Part shown: positions 31,488-42,505 of the stretch, in pieces
How positions within the stretch are numbered: position 1 is the first letter of the stretch
Layout of the letters: each line of letters begins with the position of its first letter
Source: Undaria pinnatifida
Taxonomy: Eukaryota > Sar > Phaeophyceae > Laminariales > Alariaceae
Assembly: GCA_012845835.1 (NCBI GenBank)
Contig: JABAKD010000002.1
Span: forward strand, 22,378,454-22,442,453
DNA: 64,000 bases
Reading direction: 5' to 3'
Notes under the pieces: model-generated
Database searches by the model: none
The model's input: the letters and a program-made list of their open reading frames with translations, nothing else
Told to the model about the DNA's origin: nothing
Position numbers and translations under genes: made by a program

Positions 31488-34430
31488 TTTACGCCGTCTG
31501 CGCAATTTATGCCGTCTGCACAATATTTTTTACAGGTATCTCCCGGCAGCATTCGCATGCACGGGCAACGATGCATTTAATCTTTCAGAGGTTTCACACA
31601 AATGTTGCGAATATGGAATTTGGGTGATCGGGTGATGACGATGAAAATTATGAAGATTATTGGGGGGGAGTTTTGGTGATTACATTCTTGGGCCCCCAGT
31701 TTTCACTATTCATAGGGGTGGCGCCAGAAAGAGTTTACGGCAGCGCTATCGCGAGATTCCAACGGAGGGTGGCGAGGCATGGTGACCGGCATCTCTGAAA
31801 ACGATTGGTTCGGTTTTGGGTAGACGCCATTGCATGTTTGGGACCAAGTCCAGCAATGCCTCTCTTTTTCCTGGAGGGTGCATTTGACCTGCTGATAGAG
31901 CATTGGTTGTGTGTCGCCTCCGACAAGGATGCCTTAGGTAGAGGAGATGAACTCTTCGGGGATGCGGGAAATCGAGATGCGCTCTAAAGCGGTGGCGAGC
32001 TGGGGTTCCCTGTGGGCGTATGGGCTGAGTGAAATGACACCTCATAAAAACGGCAAAAGAGAGAAGATGCAGTCAGATGCCACAAATCCGTGAGGTTCGT
32101 GTCCACGGCGATGCCCCAGCTGCTGGATTAGAGCGTGTATGTCGTCAACCATCCATAGAGGATTTCCGCAAGGCGCGCGTTCGCCGGTGTAGCGTGCGAA
32201 TGGTCACACGCGCAGCTTAATTGGGTGCAGCTGGTGACGCGCCCTGTGAAAGAGATCGAGCTGTGTGGCCCATACCTTATGACGATATGGTGCTGAAACC
32301 CTCAGGCGCGCCCGTCATCTTCAAGTATTTTATCTCACCCGCGAAGCATGCTACGATAGAGGCAACATTTTTTGGCAAATTTTCTGAAATTCGGGATTCC
32401 TTAACCCAATATGGCGGGAATGTCATTAATTTTACTTTGGTTTTTTTTTTCGTTTTACACCTAGGACGTGAGATTGTGCACATCGGGTTGCAGTTTCGTT
32501 TTTCATGCAATCGGTTTTGGGGTGGGGCATGGAGCTCTCAAGTGAGAAGCCTCAGAAAAAAACGGTGCACCTCTGCCGTAGCGTACGCCCCGGGTAATTG
32601 ACGGAGGAGCTACGTGGGGGCGAGGCAAGCGCATAGGTACGCCACAGGAGCCAGTGCTGTTTAGGGGGCGCGGAAAAAATATTTACCTTGCGCCATAACC
32701 TTTCAGGCTGCGGCCAACAAGAAGTGCTCTTGCGGCGGCAAGAAGCATGCCTAAGCAGCTGGATGTTTCTGCTGTAGGCCAGGGCTGCGACTTGACGTGT
32801 GACGACCGGAAGGTCGCTAGCGTCTTGGCGCTGTTAGGCCGCGAAAAGGCCATCATCTGGGAAGGTCGCGCGAGACCTGCAAGGGCGGGTAGCTAATGTT
32901 CAGCACTTCCCGCGCGCACACGATCGTGCGCTTTCGTCGCGTTAGGGAGGGGGGGGTGGGAAGGGAGGGGGCAACTGTTGAGGGCGCACAAACGCAACTG
33001 GTGATAGGGTAAGAATTCGCGTAATTGCAGCCAGGGGGCAGAGGCAAGGGATATCCGCAAGCTCGTGAGAACATAGCTAGGGCCGTGGTTGGTAGCACGG
33101 AGTGATGGCATCGCAAACGCGTACGCTGCAGCACGTGGAGTTGGTGGAGGACCTGCGCGGACAAGGCACCTTGATTTTTTCGAACTGAGCATGAGGGTAC
33201 CAAAAGGCGTATTCAAGTGGTCGGGGACGCTAGTGTGAGAGCACCACACCCAGGGATTTTGTGCTAATACAACAGCAGCAGCAGATGACACGCGCTGATT
33301 ACGCCGTGGTTTCTGGAATGAGAAGTGAGGGGTAGTGCGCCGTCGTTGTTTGTACGACATGGGGTTCGATCCACATTCGAGTACACAGAGCACAGCATGA
33401 ACGGCGACCACGCCGCATGATTCCAAGGGAAAGCAATACCTGGTATGTGCTTGCTGCCGTCCTACATTTTCATTAATTTATCGGACAGCAGTAAAAAAAG
33501 TGAAATTCCCCCTATGTAATACTAGGTAGAGAGCAAGAACAAGTGGTGGACGCGACGCAATGCTGTCCACGGCCTGATCGTATCGAGAGATCAGAGCCAG
33601 TAAGCCTGCCGAATAGCTCTTCGTACGCGTGGCTGATGTGTTTCCACTGGCTGATACCCGTTGTTCACACGTTTTTCAAAGGAGATGGAACTGAACGGTA
33701 ATGGATTGTTCTGTGTCAAGGATCAAGCCGTGGCTTGACCGAGTTGGCTGCGGCTAAAAGGATCCCACGCTACAGTAGTTCCAAGCAGTTTGTTTCCAAA
33801 AGCGTGGGGACAGTTTTATACCGGTAGGGGCTAAGCGTAGGGAACAATGAGACACACGAATGATCGCGGTGATATTTTATCCATGCAGCAAACGCCTGTT
33901 GGAGTCGAGGTGAACCGGGGTGTACCATGCAACAATGGTTGAGACGGGACAACGTCGAGCGCGCCATTCAGTTGCGACAACCTGATGCTATGTACACGCT
34001 GTCAAAGAGTATCGGGACAAATTGTTCTGGTTCGGCCGGCAATCTAACGACGCCACCACTTGGCAGCAAGCAACTGTCAATACTACCACTCACGCGCCGC
34101 CAATATGACGTAGATCATGGCCGTATCATAGAGCCGCTCGCTGCAATCGATGGAGGTGTGGCAGCAGTGGAAGCAAAGGCACGGTCGGCTGGCACCATGT
34201 CATGACCAACGACTGAAACAGCTTAAATACAGCCTGCAACTTAGCCGCTCCGATAGCGTGGCAACGCTCCTGCCGTTACAAGCGAAGAAGGGGAAGCGGC
34301 GAATGGGCTTCACGCAACAAAGTACTTTGCCAACAGGGAAACATTAGTTGGTCAAAAAAGCGTTTCCGGGCGCGCACGTATCTGTCTTGACTACGCGTGA
34401 TGTGTAATTTATACGGCCTATTATTACCGT
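31488..34430. other. Intergenic DNA after the decarboxylase
   Basis: No gene is firmly recognised. A possible terminal exon lies at 32707-32754: a pyrimidine-rich AACCTTTCAG acceptor followed by AAANKKCSCGGKKHA and a stop. The CSCGGKKH ending resembles a short SEC-C-like zinc motif, but I cannot find upstream exons that join it. An open frame at 32221-32601 looks partly coding (WPIPYDDMVLKPSGAPVIF) without a recognisable family. Confidence 0.3.
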
Positions 34431-34435
34431 AAGAA

Positions 34436-34710
34436 TCGGGGCCTTCGCACGGATCTGCGTCTCCGCACGGGTCGGGGTCTTCGCACGGAGAGTGCGGAAA
34501 AAAAGCGGGTTCCAAATGATTGAATTCGAATATCACACAGGTGTGGGCGTCTCCGCACAGGGGTGCGAAGACCCCGATAGATTCCGTGAGATTGGGCAAT
34601 ACCACAAGTATTTTATAACTAATTTTCAAGGACGTCAGCCGTGAGTTCGACGAATTCCAGGTCAATACTAATATTTGCCAGCTGCGTTGTTGGTACTCGT
34701 GATATACTAT
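34436..34710. repeat. TCTTCGCAC repeats and dispersed family B
   Basis: 34436-34585 contains direct and inverted copies of GTGCGAAGACCCCGAT (also at 38397-38412). 34625-34710 (CAAGGACGTCAGCCGTGAGT ... GCGTTGTTGGTACT) is repeated with few changes at 41920-42005. Function unknown. Confidence 0.6.
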
Positions 34711-35131
34711 ATGGGTGAGTTTTTATTGGGAGGTGTCCTATTTTCTGTCCACTATAATGGTAAGTGTTGGTATTTATACTTTAGGTGGGGAATTTTGAGC
34801 TACTAGGTTAAACGTCACATGTATTTTATAAATTCATTACTGTAGTTTCCACTATACTGCTCTATCATATGTATGGTAGGCGGTTTGTTTTGTTTTATCT
34901 CCCACCGGCTTTAATATCGGGAAGAGTACGAATACCCAGCAGTTTGTGCATGACAGAAAATGCTTCACTGCGGGAGCTTTTATCATAGGTTCCACAGCTG
35001 TTCATTAGCACCGTGACGGTGCTCATGTGCAAGTGAGGTCGTTTTTTTTTCCATCTCTTGTTCAAGTTTTTTTGTGTTTCATTGAAAGAAATCGGCGCAC
35101 GTTTATTCACTCAACCAAGAACGCGATCTAA

Positions 35132-35943
35132 GGGCCCGTATTAACGAGGAACTTGCAAAATCGAATTTCGATTTTTTTTTATAGAATTTAATTTAATTTG
35201 CATCTGATTGGTCAAGAAATGAATCACCAAGCAGGCATTCTCAGAATTATTACGAAAAATCAAATTCAACAAATAAGTAAAAAAAGACTTTCTCGGTCGA
35301 ATTTTGTCGAAAATCGAAATTGAATTTAGGGAGTTTGTCCACCTAGACATGGCTTGTTCTGTGTAACCGAAGCCGGCCACGCGAATTGGTGCCATGTCGT
35401 CGGCTGATTGAGAGGCGAGAAGCCAACATTGCGAGAGGTAGGACCACCGGAGCAGCCGCAGCGCGGCCTCCGAAGGTCCTTAGCACAGCCTAGACCGCCT
35501 GCGACGCTTCGAAAACAACCGAGACCGCCGCAAACCCAGTTTTTCGTCGCCCTGCACCTCGAAAGTTACACGACCAACTACCACATGATGACTTCGCTCA
35601 GAAGTTCGACCGCTATATCCCCGTCGCTGCTGCCCGTGTCGGGCGGCGGGGTGGCGCCAGCCCATCCAAGAGACACCTAGAGCCATAGCCTCCAAGCCGC
35701 TGCCGGCCAAAAGAATCTGCGGCTAGCCGCGGCGCTCCGGGGAGGACGCGAGCCATCGCTCGCCTCGGTCGTTGCCCACGGGTGTTCGTTGACCCTTTTG
35801 CGTTTTTTGAATTTTTTTATTTCCTAGAACGCACTGCGCCGTTCCTTGATAAGAACCAAAGTTCAATTTTTCGTGAATTTTTCATGAAATTAAAAAAAAA
35901 AAATCGAAATTCGATTTGGCAAGTTCCTCGTTAATTCGGGCCC
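35132..35943. mobile_element. Harbinger-type MITE with TAA target duplication
   Basis: Terminal inverted repeats of about 48 bp: the left end GGGCCCGTATTAACGAGGAA continues through CTTGCAAAATCGAATTTCGA, and the right end is its reverse complement (TTCCTCGTTAATTCGGGCCC). The element is flanked on both sides by TAA (35129-35131 and 35944-35946). A 3-bp TWA duplication with GGG...CCC termini is the signature of PIF/Harbinger elements. The 812-bp element has no transposase; its middle is GC-rich and contains an open frame (35408-35680) without known motifs. Confidence 0.85.
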
Positions 35944-36039
35944 TAACCACAGGAGACCAAACCACGCCAAAACGACACGAGACCATATTACCACAACCAC
36001 CCCGTGAAATAAAATACCGGTAGGATATCGGGAAACACT

Positions 36040-36570
36040 ATATCTTCCGATTCAATGACTTCAACATCAACCCGGTGATCAGCACTCAGCTGCCGTAACT
36101 AGGAGCGTCTGCCCCAGGAATCAAACGGTCATCAGCTGGTGAATAGGGTTGAAACAAGTGCGTCTAATAATGCAAAACTGCAAGAAATTTCAAACGTCAA
36201 ATTCAGACCTAAAATCTCAAAGTCAAGAATAGAATCTCAATTATCGACCTCAGCACGAAAATCTGGTGAATGTAGGGTTGAAACAAGTGTGTCTTATGCA
36301 AAACTGCAATTAAGTTCAAAACTCAAAGTCAAGCCTCAAATCTCAAATTGAAGAACTTCAACATCAACCCGGTAATCAGCACTCAGCTGCCGTAGCTAGA
36401 AGCGTCTGCCCCAGGATTCAACCGGTCATCAGCTGATGAATAGGGTTGAAACAAGTGCGTCTAAATGCAGAACTGCAACAAAGTTCAAATCTCAAATTCA
36501 AACATCAAATCTCAAATTCAAGATAGAATCTCAATTATCGACCTCAGCAAAGTCTCATATCTCAACCTCA
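36040..36570 (+). repeat. About 300-bp tandem duplication
   Basis: 36053-36252 and 36353-36550 share CTTCAACATCAACCCGGT, CAGCACTCAGCTGCCGTA, TAGGGTTGAAACAAGTG and AGAATCTCAATTATCGACCT. A partial third copy lies between them (36275-36310). The stretch is A/C-rich and gene-free. Confidence 0.8.
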
Positions 36571-36794
36571 ACACAGGTAGTGTCTCAATTATGAAAAGCC
36601 AGGATCGAATCTGTCAAACTCAGGGGACGAGAATACCAAGTATCAATATCATAATTAAATCACATATCAAAAGCCACAATCAAGAGCCTGTCGAACTCAG
36701 GGGCTTAGAACATCGAATACCAGTATCATACTCTACTCAAAGTATAATACCACTCTCTTATTTTCAATAACCAAGTACCGACAATACCAACCAG

Positions 36795-37010
36795 TGTTCG
36801 CGTCCAACCAGGTTCCAATGTAAGCACCAAGCATCAACGCCAACAATACTCGTGTCATGCCAGACTTTCATTCAAGAACTAAGTACCAATAATACCAGTG
36901 CTCACATCCAACCAGGCTCCAATTCAAGAACCAAATACCAACGCCAACAATTATTATGCTCGTGTCGTGCCAGACTTTCATTCAAGAACCAAGCACCAAT
37001 ACCAATAAAT
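36795..37010 (+). repeat. About 100-bp tandem duplication
   Basis: CAACCAGG(T/C)TCCAAT, AACGCCAACAAT, GCTCGTGTCGTGCCAGACTT (TGTCATGCC in the first copy) and TTCATTCAAGAAC occur twice in order. No coding potential. Confidence 0.75.
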
Positions 37011-37607
37011 GCCTCCCTACGAGGAACGTCTATACGTCCAGTTAACCAACGTTGAGAAACCATAATGAATGCACGAGTCTCAGTGCGTTTGGGCTGCATG
37101 CGACAAATTCTTCGTCTCACGACTTTCTCCAGAGCCCGTGTGGGCAAAACTGGATATTCAGTCGTCAACTACGAAACGCCGACAACGTGTCAACTTACTC
37201 ATTCCTGCCATAAATACTGTACTAGTCTAGACTATACTAACATTATATTTTGAAAAAAAAATCTTCAGAAGTGCTCACCGCAAAGTGAGTGGGGCAATAC
37301 AGCAGTATAGCACCACTCGCAAACCTAGGTCAAAGAGGCCCAGTAGCAGCAGTACAAACTTGTACACCACGTACATCACGCTCTACCGGCCGTGTCATCA
37401 AGTTGCAGCAGGCCGTACAAAACGCTGGTTGTGCGGTGTGGTTTGATCAGCATGGCGCATATCGGAGTCTTGGCACAGGGGCCTGCGTTCAAGGCACCCC
37501 ACATCGACACTTTAAATGGTTTTGTTCAGAATCGCACGGCTCAGAGTCATCACACAGGGGTGTGCGTCATACTGAAGAACCATATAGTTTAATTGAATTC
37601 AACTTCA

Positions 37608-38306
37608 GACCTACTATTATGGCGAATATTTTCATCGATTTTTTCTCTCTTTAACCGGGATCTCCGACGCCAAAAATAAAAACCTTCCACTATGGGACCA
37701 GAAATCATCGTTATTTCTGGGTTCAGAAATAATCGAGGCCAGAAATCAGCGGATCTGGTGATTTCTGAGCCCAGAAATAACAGCTCTTCCAACCTCTCAA
37801 AACTGGGATTATTTGACTTTTGGATACTACCTCGTACCAAGAATCACATGTCACCACTGCCCATACTGTACCTGGTATGATACTTGTCTGCTGTACACGT
37901 CACGCATCACCCATAACAAAGAATCACAAACACACCTACGACAGCATACTGCGCTTGTTGTGTGCGAGACAGAGCTTCATCCTCACACAAACGCGACAGC
38001 AGCAGCACCACCACCATCGAAACCACCACAGGCACACCACACCAGCACTACAGCAGCAGCGCAGCAGAAGAGACCGCAGCAGAGGCGGTGATGACCTAAC
38101 GTCGCCGGCGACAGTGTACGTGCCAGATTTCAAAAATAAAGGCAAACGGCAAAACAAGACCTACCAATTCAAAATAAAACCACTTTCCAAAAATCAGAAG
38201 CCATAATGGACGCCGCTTATTTCTGATGCAATTATTTCTGGAGCCTCAAAACTACAAAAATAATCGCCAGAAATAATCGCTAAAAATTTTTCCATAATAG
38301 TAGGTC
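37608..38306. mobile_element. 699-bp TIR element with subterminal repeats
   Basis: Ends are inverted: GACCTACTATTATGGCGAAT on the left and, in reverse complement, GACCTACTATTATGGAAAAA on the right. Both flanks carry TCA (37605-37607 and 38307-38309), a possible 3-bp target duplication. The inner ends carry many inverted copies of CCAGAAAT(A/C)AT. No transposase is present, so this is a non-autonomous (MITE-like) element of uncertain superfamily. Confidence 0.75.
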
Positions 38307-39285
38307 TCAGCACAGGTATCGAAAACTTCGCACATATCAGAGTTTTCGCACCCCTGTGCGATAAAAATCTGAGAAAGAAAGCGATTACACAGCGTGTGCG
38401 AAGACCCCGATTCTTGCGGTACACAAGGCAGTGCCTCCTGAAATGACGGAACACGAGAGCGACAAGAACAACCATACAACTAACATCTATCATGAACAAC
38501 GTGATACAGCAGTATTGTATCACAACAGGGGGCGAGCGGATCGCTTGTAAAATCTCCAACTAAAAGTTTCAATCATTCAATCGGTCGTACTCACAGCTGG
38601 CGTTTTTCAATTTTTATTAAAACTACGGTACCACAACAGTAACACTACTGAATGAACAGAGCTATTTTGCTCTCTAGATTATTTTACAGCTCAGAGCGTA
38701 TATCCTACTACTACTGCTGTAGCAACCATTGTCTGTCTCGATGTCTGACAACCACAAACAGGTACAGTACCGGCAAACACCCGGTCGTGAAAAACATGTA
38801 CATCTTGCTCGCAAGAGGAGAGCAACTATTAGCAGCCCATGGACTGCAGCACTTAACTGCAGCCCATACGCTATTCCACTAGTCTAACGCTAACCTCAAC
38901 CCTATAGTTGTCCACCTATTGAGTGGGGGCAGGGTGCCAAATGGGATCCGGTCCAGGCGGGGTAGCGGTAGAGGTTTTGGCCAATTAAAGTGGAGATAAG
39001 GTCTATTGAGCACCCCAATTCAACCGTCTCAACCGTACAACACCCGAAAACACTAAAAACAGGGCGTGGACTTTACTGAAGTTGCGCAATCTAGACTAGT
39101 CTAGTCTATAGGTTCAAGTCGGCGCGCCGTCCTCGCACCAGTACTTGTTTGGAAAAAGGCTCGCAGGCATGTATCGTACACAAACGGAGTTTGACGAGTG
39201 TTTTAAAGCAAAAAAGAAAGACGTTTCGTGGCACACACCCCGTGACCGTGAACTGCAAACAACGTATGCTCCGGACCCCTCCCCG

Positions 39286-39480
39286 GCGCTTCATGCGACT
39301 CGCGGAACACTTCAAGGCGCTTCACGCTTGGTGCATGCAATGTAGACTAAAATGTTTGCGTGGTTGGTAAAAACCCGACGTGCTCTGTCCCGGCATTGTA
39401 AGGATGCGAGGGTCGATGGTCCTACGGACTACGGTCATGCATGATAAGACGATTACAACCTCCCCCCCCCGCGTACGCGC
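39286..39480 (+). repeat. Dispersed repeat family D, second copy
   Basis: CATGCGACTCGCGGAACACT ... TTGGTAAAAACCCGACGTGC ... GGATGCGAGGGTCGATGGTC ... poly-C, matching 14755-14940. Confidence 0.55.
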
Positions 39481-40188
39481 GCGTGTGCCTCCTGATCAAC
39501 ACCCAGACTCCCCCTCTTCAACTCACGCGAAGGTGCACGTACGTGCAAGGTTTTTTTAAAAAAATTGCACGTAAAATCAATAGCGATTTATATATAGGGG
39601 CTCCCTATGTGCAGGTCCGCACAAAACGACGGTTGCGCTGCTCAGACCAACCCGACCCCAGACCTGACCCTAACCTCGACGTCTGCTCTCGAGGGAGGCA
39701 GGGGCAGTATTGAGTTTACGTAATCAAATCTGAAAACCTTGCACGTACGTGTGATTAAACGCCTGGTCTCCCCTTCCTTGCTTCCGCCGTCAAGCTGGGG
39801 ATCCCAACGGTGCGATACATCTTGCACTGCTGTTTTTGCTGCATGCCAAGAGTATATACGGGCGTCGTTGTTCACGCGTCGCTGCAAGTTTGCGTCCCTG
39901 TGTACTATCTACCACGACGGGCGTTCTAGCACCCCAACCTATCACAGCATCGCATATAACACGACGTGCCCACGTCTAAATATACCAGGTACCTGGTACA
40001 AGAGTAGACTATACTTTCATACGCGGTCGAACAACAAAGTAAAACTTTAAGTCGCCCCAAATACGAAATTTCAAAAAAAAATGTTCAACGGCCAACAAAT
40101 AGGGCACATCTACGTAGCCAGTGATTTTTAGGGGTCAGCACACGAGCTTGAACAACTCTAGTGTCGCAGAACGAGCGCACAGGCGCGC

Positions 40189-40836
40189 TTAGCCAGAGAA
40201 CCACCGGGCATCCAAAAGACAAGACGCTCCTACGCAGCCCTCCAAGAGGCACGAGGCTTCGGGTCCGAGGGTGCTACACCACGAGAACGCGGAACTGGCC
40301 AAAACTTGCCCTACACTCCGTTTGAGGGCGACGCGACGACAAATGATCGCGCTACTTGTGGCACTGCTGCTCCCGCCGCTGCAAATGCTGCTGCTGCTGC
40401 TGCTGCGGCTGCTACTGAATTTGGCCCCACTTACCCGCGAGTGCGATCGTCCCACCTCTCGGCCGCGCAATGTAGCGCTCATTGCCACGTCGCGCAGATG
40501 CAGGGCGCAACTTTCGGCTCTGGACACCAAGTTGTTGTACGAAGCGAAAATCGTACCTTGCTGGTGGTGCTCGTCGTCCCCCACATATCGGCACGACAGC
40601 AGCGCGCACTTGAGCTTGCCCGGAGCCAGCAGGGCCGCCAGCGAGTCCGACGGCATCGCAGGAAGATTCCGCTCGATCACGGCGTCGACCACGCCGCACC
40701 AGGTCCGGCTAACACGGCGACACTCTGCTCCTTCCACTACCGAAAGACGCGGTCGTCGCGCTCCAGCTCGAGTTGGGTTCACTTCGTTGAGGCTGCCCAC
40801 ATATTCTATGACAACGCTGAGTACGTCTTCAAGCAT
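40189..40836 (-). CDS. F-box-like protein, tentative
   Basis: A 215-codon frame starts MLEDVLSVVIEYVGSLNEV, then CRRVSRTWCGVVDAV, then a leucine-rich segment (LKCALLSCRYVGDD). The LEDVLxxVxxYVG...CRRVSRxW order is that of an F-box helix pair, which docks substrate adaptors on Skp1 of SCF ubiquitin ligases; leucine-rich repeats often follow. From about residue 135 the protein becomes Ser-rich because of a GCT/AGC repeat. A donor-like GAG|GTGGGA near 40456 suggests the real exon may end there, in which case the tail is intronic. The upstream frame is closed by a stop just before an AG (TTTAG), so an additional 5' exon is possible. Confidence 0.35.
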   Translation of the reverse strand: MLEDVLSVVIEYVGSLNEVNPTRAGARRPRLSVVEGAECRRVSRTWCGVVDAVIERNLPAMPSDSLAALLAPGKLKCALLSCRYVGDDEHHQQGTIFASYNNLVSRAESCALHLRDVAMSATLRGREVGRSHSRVSGAKFSSSRSSSSSSICSGGSSSATSSAIICRRVALKRSVGQVLASSAFSWCSTLGPEASCLLEGCVGASCLLDARWFSG

Positions 40837-41514
40837 CCCGATATTCGTCCGCGTGTCGACGGGCCGGGCCAGCGTCCACCTCTAAACAACACGCGCGAAG
40901 AGCTCTCTCGGTGTTAACAGTTCGATTTGACTCGTTCTCAGGCTGACGTTCAAGTTTGAAGATTGAACGTCAACAGATAGTGTCTGCGATCTCCCTGTGC
41001 TCCTGTACGTACTACTGCTGCTGTACTGCTGCTGTGGTGATGCTAGGGTGCGGTGGTGGCATTTCTCCGAGCAAATCAAATATCGCGCGAAAGACCCGTA
41101 CGTGCATAATACATGTATGGAAATTTAAATACCGTACAACGTTTAATATTAATATAAAACAGTCCTTATATATACCTTCTGACATAGAGGGGTATTTTTA
41201 TTACAAAAAAATTCAAACAAAAACACTCGTATCCTATTGGTCAAGTGCGAATCCAGAATCAGAGCACTTTTTTCTTATTTTGCTCAGTTGAGTTGAGATT
41301 TTGTTTATCCTTCTGCGCGCCCTCTGTTCTGTCACGCCGTGGTCGTATGTATGTGTTTATTTATGTGTTTTTCACGCTGTTAGGTGCAGGTTCGAGTCTT
41401 GCCGCAAAATACGTTCAGTCTACAAAATTACCAGGCCCCAGGATCAGGATGTAAGACGTTCATGATTTGCTCTCCCGGAGGCAGCCTTTTTCCCGAGTAT
41501 TTTCCACAGGACAC

Positions 41515-42449
41515 ACTACTACTAATAATACTACTACTGCTCTCTGCATATATATGCGCTCCCACGGCTCCCATTAGAATTTCACCCAGGCAAGTTTTTG
41601 GAGACCAACTATTAATACTATTATTATTAGTCTAGACTAGTCTATACTTACAGCTGTGTAAATGGAACTGATTACGTTACAAGTACTTAGTATTACGTAT
41701 CATTTTTAGCATCATTATCATCAGCATGATGTCTATTTCTACTTGTGTACCAGGTAGTGACTATTATTATTAGTGGGGCAATCAATCAATCGTGGTGAGA
41801 TCAGGATGAGGCTGTATTATTAGTCTATTGTTATTATTATTGTATTAATTATTATTATTATTTATTTATTTTATTTTATTTTTCGTCCTCCGGAGGATGG
41901 TATTATTATTGGTAAGAAATATTTCAAGGACATCATCAGCCGTGAGTTCAACGAATTTCAGGTCAATACTCATATTTGCAAGCTACGTTGTTGGTACTTG
42001 TAATTATTATGGAGCCTGGTGATGAGAGAGACCGACGGTGGTCACCACTATGGATCCTGGCCTCTCACGGGGTCCTGGTGTCGAAGTGGAGAGGGCGGTC
42101 CCGGAGGTCTGGTGCTCGTCGCGGAGCGGAAGTCGAAGCGGAGAGGGCGTCGCGGTGCTGAGGTCCCTTGATGATCGTCTTCACAGCGGACGCACGCTGA
42201 AACCTTTCTTTCTTAGATGTAGCAAGGAGAATCCAGATGCTAAAGCTAGAGTGACGGTGGGCTTATGCCCACTCGTCCTGCGGCGGGATCATCTTTCTTC
42301 GGTGGCTGACCTTCCGGGGACGGGTCAATGCCGTCTATGACGGGTGACACCGCTCGCGACCCGGGATCGGGTATTGCCTGACCGGTGACGTGTCCTCTCG
42401 CGCATGCGTGTACGAGATCTACGATAGGTATCTACGACCCTGTCTTCCA

Positions 42450-42501
<52 letters not shown>

Positions 42502-42505
42502 TAGT
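41515..42505 (+). repeat. AT-rich low-complexity DNA and (ATT)n microsatellite
   Basis: 41515-41900 is rich in TTA/ATT runs. 42452-42502 is an uninterrupted (ATT)n run of about 17 units. A family B copy lies at 41920-42005. Tyr- or Asn-run reading frames across it are artefacts. Confidence 0.8.

Noticed and set aside
31488..31625. Alternative extension of the decarboxylase past the TAA at 31485, using AA|GTAATT and the acceptor near 31537
   Set aside because: The protein already ends at the same alignment position as other family members, and the extension shows no similarity.
32893..33426. 177-codon minus-strand frame
   Set aside because: No conserved motif, biased composition, and no splice or neighbour support.
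40271..40917. Two plus-strand frames of about 200 codons with Leu or Ala runs
   Set aside because: Opposite-strand readings of the GCT/AGC repeat within the F-box-like frame; no motif.
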